In this document: positions 36,469 to 41,059 of the stretch, in pieces | Layout: every line of letters begins with the position of its first letter | Position numbering within the stretch: the stretch's first letter is position 1 | Translations under genes and position numbers: made by a program | NCBI GenBank assembly: GCA_001839685.1 | Contig: MLAK01000897.1 | Coordinates: 9,500 to 50,558, forward strand | Reading direction: 5' to 3' | Origin: Tritrichomonas foetus | Lineage: Eukaryota; Parabasalia; Tritrichomonadida; Tritrichomonadidae | Length of the DNA: 41,059 nt | Notes under the pieces: model-generated | What the model was told of the DNA's origin: nothing | What the model saw: the letters and a program-made list of their open reading frames with translations, nothing else | The model's database searches: none

Positions 36469-37134
36469 TCAATGATTTTTCTTTCCTTTCTTCTTGCCAT
36501 TTTTCATTCTTCTCTGCTTTTCCTGCTCCTGGAGAATCTTTTCTGCTTCTTTTCTGACCTTCCATGTTTTTATGCGCCTCACAATATCGACAACAACTTT
36601 GATGAGGATGAAGGTGACAAACAAAAATATCCATGAGAAATATTTATCAATGAATGATTTTGGTGCGTCTCCAACTTTATCAAATTGGAAAACTGTCCAA
36701 TTTAGTGAATTCTTATCAAAAAGCGTAAGCTGTGCTATTTGATTTGTTATCAAAATTGAGTTAAAAGTTTTATCATCGCCCCAATCACCAACGGACGAAA
36801 TGTGTGGTGGCAAAATTGGCGAAAAATCGAAATTTGCGATTGTTTTGATGAAGTGATTTGATTGATATTCGGTCAAAATAAATTTGCCTTTGCTTTTTGA
36901 ATCAAAGGTTAAAGTAGCATTAAAAACTGTATCAGAGACATCTGTTTTGAAAAGCTGTGCTGTGATGATCGAGCGCGTGTCTGTTCGGCGAGAAATAAAA
37001 TTAAATGACTCTTCGTTTGGAAATTCTTCTTTTCCAGAAAAGTGCTTGGCTGTCACGGTCCAGCTTCCTAATATAATTTCTTGAACATCGGCATGAGTTT
37101 CGCTGAAAATTAGAGAAAGAAGAAAGAAAAACAT
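36469..37134 (-). CDS. Type I membrane protein, signal peptide and luminal domain, unknown
   Basis: I do not recognise this 221-residue protein. It has a signal peptide (MFFFLLSLIFSETHA), a beta-rich luminal domain of about 130 residues with ILGSWTVTA and FNATLTFDSKSKGKF strands, one membrane helix (about 168-188, SWIFLFVTFILIKVVVDIV) and a charged helical cytosolic tail ending in lysines (KNGKKKGKKNH). Such an arrangement suits an ER or Golgi resident, but no function can be assigned. The frame is open nine codons further upstream only with a TTG, so I place the start at the ATG at 37134, which also gives a proper signal peptide. A TCAATT lies directly before it. It is divergent from the golgin gene, about 140 bp away. 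Confidence 0.7.
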   Translation of the reverse strand: MFFFLLSLIFSETHADVQEIILGSWTVTAKHFSGKEEFPNEESFNFISRRTDTRSIITAQLFKTDVSDTVFNATLTFDSKSKGKFILTEYQSNHFIKTIANFDFSPILPPHISSVGDWGDDKTFNSILITNQIAQLTLFDKNSLNWTVFQFDKVGDAPKSFIDKYFSWIFLFVTFILIKVVVDIVRRIKTWKVRKEAEKILQEQEKQRRMKNGKKKGKKNH

Positions 37135-37275
37135 AATTGATGTATCTGACCAGATAGTCAACTTTTTCAGAAACCAACCATAATTTCAAAAACTGTGTTC
37201 GGTTATTGGCCTTATACTTAATATTCACCTAAACCATTTTTTTAATCACCTTTTTATTTTCGGTTATTTCAATTC

Positions 37276-38502
37276 ATGAAAGGATTAACAGAAGAATCAA
37301 TTGCTCAGATCGATGATCCGGAAAAATTGAGATATCTTCTCTCAGGTGTTGTTCAGAAAAACACGAAGCAGTTAAAAAGAATTCGTGTTCTTCAAAGGCA
37401 ACTAAAAAATTCTAAAAATGAAATATCTGAATTAAATTCAGCTCTAATTGAATCTAAAAATAAATGTGAAAAAAATAGTTTTTATAAGTTTGAATATGAT
37501 TTTGAAAAAATTCGTGCTGATTACAATGAATTTGCATTCACTTCATTGTTTGAAATTATCCAAAATTTAGAAATAGAACAATTAGATAAGTTTTTGCATG
37601 AAGCAAAACAATACGAAAATTTGATAAAAAGTAAGCAAAAAGATCAAATCGATGAAATGAAACAAATAATTAACGAAAGAGACAAAAAAATTCACGAAAA
37701 AGAACAAAAGATTTTAGAACTTCAAGAAAAAATCGAGAAAATTGAATCATCTCCAATTTCTAAAGACGTTGAAGATCTTTTATCTGAAAAAGATCAATCT
37801 ATTGTTAAACTTCGAGCTTTAATTCAAAGATATGCTAAATCAGATCAAATAAAACAACAGCAAATTGATGAACAGCAAAGGCAAATACAACAAATGATGG
37901 ATAAATATAGCAATTATTCAAACAACTATTCAAGCAATTTATCATCTCATAATTCATCGTCAAAATCATCTAATGTCAAAGAAATTCTTGTTTTAGAACG
38001 CAAAGTGGCCGATTTAGAACTACAACTGAAACAATGCGGGAATGTTCATGAAATTGAATCAAAAAATGAGAAACTGAATGCAATGCTTGATAAATCAAAT
38101 AAACTTTATACTCAATTAAGTGAAAAATATCAAATTCTGCTTGATTCAATCAAAAAAGATAAAAAATTAACAATTAATCAAAATTTACTTTTTGAAATTC
38201 ACTCAATTAAAAATAGTTCTAATTCATGTTCCAATTCCAAATCTAGAGACCAAAATCATAAAAAGTCTAAACATGAAAAAAACCACTCGCTCTATAATGA
38301 AACAGAAACAACAATTATGTCTCTTAGAAAAACTTTGCTGCAATTTTTCTTGACTGAAGAAGAAAATCAAGAAAATTTGATTCCTGTTATTTTGGAGATC
38401 GTTGGATGTAATCAAGACCAAATTCGTGGAGCCATTCGAAATCACCAAAGTCATAAAACTTTAATAAATCGAGCTGGATCTCTTTTTGGACTATTCAGTT
38501 AA
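37276..38502 (+). CDS. Golgin-like coiled-coil protein with GRIP domain
   Basis: A 408-residue protein, mostly coiled coil (about 15-285) rich in Gln, Lys and Glu, with a Ser/Asn-rich break at about 213-235. The C-terminal segment from about 345 to 390 (SLRKTLLQFFLTEEENQENL, then IPVILEIVGC) matches the GRIP domain pattern: a helix with LRxxLLxFL, then LxPVIxxxL. GRIP domains bind the small GTPase Arl1 and hold golgins on the trans-Golgi, where they tether vesicles. The conserved Tyr at the start of GRIP appears replaced by Met-Ser, so Arl1 binding may differ. The start ATG follows TTTCAATTC; the stop reads TAAA. Confidence 0.7.
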   Translation: MKGLTEESIAQIDDPEKLRYLLSGVVQKNTKQLKRIRVLQRQLKNSKNEISELNSALIESKNKCEKNSFYKFEYDFEKIRADYNEFAFTSLFEIIQNLEIEQLDKFLHEAKQYENLIKSKQKDQIDEMKQIINERDKKIHEKEQKILELQEKIEKIESSPISKDVEDLLSEKDQSIVKLRALIQRYAKSDQIKQQQIDEQQRQIQQMMDKYSNYSNNYSSNLSSHNSSSKSSNVKEILVLERKVADLELQLKQCGNVHEIESKNEKLNAMLDKSNKLYTQLSEKYQILLDSIKKDKKLTINQNLLFEIHSIKNSSNSCSNSKSRDQNHKKSKHEKNHSLYNETETTIMSLRKTLLQFFLTEEENQENLIPVILEIVGCNQDQIRGAIRNHQSHKTLINRAGSLFGLFS

Positions 38503-38595
38503 ACAAATCATTTATACTATTAAAAAATCACCAAGAAATAGAAAAACAACAATTTGATCGGCCAATATCTCATAAAATTTACAAATGGTTCATTA

Positions 38596-38618
38596 ATATA
38601 TATATATATATATATATA
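38596..38618. repeat. AT dinucleotide microsatellite
   Basis: Alternating A/T in the 270-bp spacer between the golgin gene and the first of two seven-helix genes. Confidence 0.9.
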
Positions 38619-38772
38619 ACATTATTTTAGATATTGTCACCACACTAATTCAAGTCTAATTCTTTCAAAAAAGTTGAATGTGAATCTAATTTGAATTGGA
38701 GACGTTTGTAACTGATGATTTGATCCAATTTTTATTTCCAATAGTTTATATTCGGCCAATTGAATTTATTGA

Positions 38773-39672
38773 ATGATAAATGAAAACATCGAGCTCAATC
38801 CAAATTTGTTTTATTTTTTTCATGGTCTTGTTCTGATTTATTCTTCATGGCGACTATTTTCAGCAATTTCTCCTTTTTGTTTCACACAAAAAACGAATAA
38901 ATATTTAACTCGATTAATTTTTCGTGTTCTCTTTATTTTCCACGTTGCCTGCAATTTAGTTATCGTCATAGTTTCAAACACAGTAAAAAATGAAAGTAAA
39001 AAATGCATGATAACACATTTATTGGTAATTTTTACTCAATTTTTTAATTCTGCTTCTTTAATTATTCTTTCTCGATCTGTTTTAGATTTTTCTCAATTTA
39101 CTTGTGGTCCAAAAGTTTTTTACCAAAAGTCTTGGTTGCAAGCCTCCATTCCACCAATGCTTATTTACTTTTTCTTAGTTTGTTATTTTCACATTAAATA
39201 CATTCATAAATCTAATCCATCAAATTTGCTAATTCAAATTCCAACTTTTGGAATTTATATTGCTTTTAACATTGCATTGGTTGCAGTTCCTGGACTTTAT
39301 TTTATTTATCATCTTCATAAGAGTGATATTATTAAAGAATATGGAAAAACTGTCATTTCCGGCATAGTTTTCTTTATTTTTGTCATTGTTTACGATATTA
39401 CTGTTTATATTGTAGCAATATTTACTTTTATTGCAAAAAAAAAGTTAGTTGATTTGGCATTATCTAAAGTTGAAGTAAATACTATCCGAGCATTTTCTGT
39501 TCTTAATATTTTGATTTGTTTGGTTACTTGTTTAACTCAGGATATGATTGATTTAATTTTATATCGGTTTGGATTAAACGATAAACATGCCTCAGAAGGT
39601 TATGAAGATTCTCTCATTCAAGGTAGAAATACATGCAAACCTCTATATAACGAATTATTAAGTTGTCAATAA
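38773..39672 (+). CDS. Seven-transmembrane protein, tandem copy 1
   Basis: A 299-residue protein with seven predicted membrane helices. The segment SRSVLDFSQFTCGPKVFYQK between helices 3 and 4 and SIPPMLIYF in helix 4 are shared with the next gene, so the two are recent tandem paralogues. VPGLYFIYHLHKSDI after helix 5 is also shared. The layout is like GPCR-type or THH1/TOM1-like proteins, but no ligand or G-protein motif is recognisable. The N-terminus is short and lacks a separate signal peptide; the tail is hydrophilic and ends with two cysteines nearby (CKPLYNELLSCQ), a possible acylation site. The stop reads TAAA. Confidence 0.75.
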   Translation: MINENIELNPNLFYFFHGLVLIYSSWRLFSAISPFCFTQKTNKYLTRLIFRVLFIFHVACNLVIVIVSNTVKNESKKCMITHLLVIFTQFFNSASLIILSRSVLDFSQFTCGPKVFYQKSWLQASIPPMLIYFFLVCYFHIKYIHKSNPSNLLIQIPTFGIYIAFNIALVAVPGLYFIYHLHKSDIIKEYGKTVISGIVFFIFVIVYDITVYIVAIFTFIAKKKLVDLALSKVEVNTIRAFSVLNILICLVTCLTQDMIDLILYRFGLNDKHASEGYEDSLIQGRNTCKPLYNELLSCQ

Positions 39673-40250
39673 ATTACTTCCGTGTTTTCATATAAACTAT
39701 AACCAATAACATCAATATCACTCGATGTCTAGGCTCATTGTAAAAATCTTAATTCTATTTATAATTTTATATTTTTTATTTGAAAACACTATTATTTACC
39801 TTAGTATTCCATAAATCACGTCTTGAATTATTGTAAGCCAAAAATGATTTGCCTAGATCATTATTGTTATTCATTTTCATTGATTCTTTAACCGATCAAG
39901 AAACATAATGATGAAATGGATAGTTATATTTCTCAACATCATTATTATTTTCAATATCAGAAAACAGATATTGATGACAGAAATAAATCATGATTTAAGG
40001 AATAATGCAATAATCATTGTTAAATAACAGTAAAAAATTTTGGAAATAGATTATTAACATTGAATTTATTTTCATGAATATTATCCATTTCACAATATTA
40101 GTAATTTCTAGAATGTTTATTTTGACATCTCTTTACAACTTTGATCAAGAGTAAATATGAAAAAATCTTGTCCTAACAGTGGCGGTTATTTGATTGATCA
40201 ATTCTGAAAGTTATTCAATATTTTCAGTTCATGAATTATTTCCGAAAACA
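39673..40250. other. Intergenic region between tandem paralogues
   Basis: About 580 bp of AT-rich sequence between the two seven-helix genes. It must hold the promoter of the second copy. No other feature seen. Confidence 0.7.
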
Positions 40251-40994
40251 ATGGAATGCCAATCTGATTACTTAGAAAAGCAAAAAAACTTCATTTATGT
40301 ATTTTTAACCCTAATTTTTGTGTATTCGGCGTGGAGACTATACTCAACAACTGTCTTTTGCTGTAGTCGAAAGAAAACCATTCGATACCAAAGTCGAATA
40401 TTTTTTCGTATTTTCTTTATATTACACATTGTGTGCGACTTAATAAAATACATTATCGTCTTTAATAATCAAAATGATCACCAAAACTGCTATGTTCACA
40501 ATATCATGACTTTATTCACACAACTTTTTAACAGTATATCGATGATATTCCTTGTGAGATCTATTTTAGATTTCGCACAATTCACACGAGGACCAAAAAT
40601 CTTTTATGAAAAATTTTGGGCGCTAATTTCCATTCCTCCAATGCTATTATATTGGTCCATCTTAGTTTGTTTTCACGCAACAAATATGAAAAGCTTCGAT
40701 CCTCATAATACAACTATTACAATAGTTACTAATGGGATCTATATTTTGTATAATTTAGTATTGATTGTAATACCTGGCCTTTTCTTTATTTATCATCTCT
40801 ACCAAAGTGATATTGTCAATGAATTCAAAAAAACAGTTTATTTTGGCTTAACATTCTATATTTTTATTATCTTATTTGATATTGTATCTTATGTGATTTC
40901 AATTCTTGCATTTTATGAGCCTGACAGCAGTGAGAGTTCATATCCATCAGAAATATTAAAAAGTATTTACATAATTTTGGACATTATTATGTGA
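40251..40994 (+). CDS. Seven-transmembrane protein, tandem copy 2, probably truncated
   Basis: A 247-residue protein clearly related to the gene before it (VRSILDFAQFTRGPKIFYEK, SIPPMLLYW, IPGLFFIYHLYQSDI). The frame is open further upstream only from a TTG at 40194, so I take the ATG at 40251 (MECQSDYLEK). The protein stops at a TGA in what should be helix 7. Compared with copy 1, two bases seem to be missing near 40986. Skipping one base gives LCDILCLS, which matches copy 1's LICLVTCLT, but that frame stops after 13 codons. It is therefore either a shortened real gene, a decaying copy, or affected by sequence errors near the contig end. Confidence 0.6.
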   Translation: MECQSDYLEKQKNFIYVFLTLIFVYSAWRLYSTTVFCCSRKKTIRYQSRIFFRIFFILHIVCDLIKYIIVFNNQNDHQNCYVHNIMTLFTQLFNSISMIFLVRSILDFAQFTRGPKIFYEKFWALISIPPMLLYWSILVCFHATNMKSFDPHNTTITIVTNGIYILYNLVLIVIPGLFFIYHLYQSDIVNEFKKTVYFGLTFYIFIILFDIVSYVISILAFYEPDSSESSYPSEILKSIYIILDIIM

Positions 40995-41059
40995 TATATT
41001 ATGTTTGAGTCATTACCACCCCCTATAAATATCCAGAAATGAAACCAACGAATGAAAAA

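Noticed and set aside
1..41059. tRNA or rRNA genes
   Set aside because: I looked in the spacers for tRNA B-box-like motifs (GGTTCGAATCC type) with a matching cloverleaf and found none; a dedicated scan would be needed to exclude them.

Overview
The window looks like nuclear DNA of a parabasalid protist, most likely a trichomonad of the Tritrichomonas type. It is AT-rich. Genes are long, dense and mostly intronless on both strands. Several start codons have a TCATT(A/G) initiator-like motif 11-17 nt upstream, and many stops read TAAA, the trichomonad poly(A)-signal form. The window carries a huge multi-membrane class III cyclase of the trichomonad kind and a Rab gene with 25-nt introns. The species is inferred; no alignment was run.

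Layout. 1-1.1 kb: a 19-bp-period minisatellite and a seven-helix membrane protein. 1.3-4.4 kb: a DDB1/CPSF160-family propeller protein. 4.4-5.6 kb: an intergenic region with a 46-A tract and a palindrome-rich patch. 5.6-10.5 kb: a Blm10/PA200 proteasome activator. 11.1-18.2 kb: two same-strand genes, a spastizin (SPG15/ZFYVE26)-like solenoid and an AP-5 beta-like adaptin. 18.4-19.0 kb: a small unknown gene whose 5' end seems frameshifted. 19.5-20.8 kb: an ExoIII/APE1-fold protein with ruined catalytic residues and an AT-hook tail. 21.1-22.3 kb: a condensation-type acyltransferase. 22.6-30.8 kb: an adenylyl cyclase gene split by a 3.4-kb DNA transposon. 32-34.7 kb: an ABHD1/3-like hydrolase and a histidine-phosphatase-fold pseudoenzyme. 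35.2-35.8 kb: a Rab1-like GTPase with two 25-nt introns around a 14-nt exon. 36.2-38.5 kb: a second 19-bp-period minisatellite, a membrane-anchored secretory-pathway protein and a GRIP golgin. 38.8-41 kb: two tandem seven-helix paralogues, the second apparently truncated.

Main discoveries. (1) The transposon at about 27311-30756 has 14-bp terminal inverted repeats and a TTAA target duplication. It encodes a DDE transposase fused to a ubiquitin-specific protease (USP) domain. Two single-base sequence problems (an N at 29041 and a nine-A run near 29930) hide the continuous reading frame. (2) Removing the element plus one TTAA joins the two halves of the cyclase N-terminus in frame, which fixes its borders to the base. 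(3) The Rab gene has a 14-nt micro-exon between two 25-nt introns. (4) AP-5 beta-like and SPG15-like genes, whose products work together in animals, lie side by side. (5) Two predicted pseudoenzymes occur: the APE1-fold AT-hook protein and the phosphatase-fold secreted protein.

The genes do not form operons. Several belong to membrane traffic (AP-5 beta, SPG15-like, Rab, GRIP golgin), but apart from the AP-5/SPG15 pair I see no reason to link their positions.
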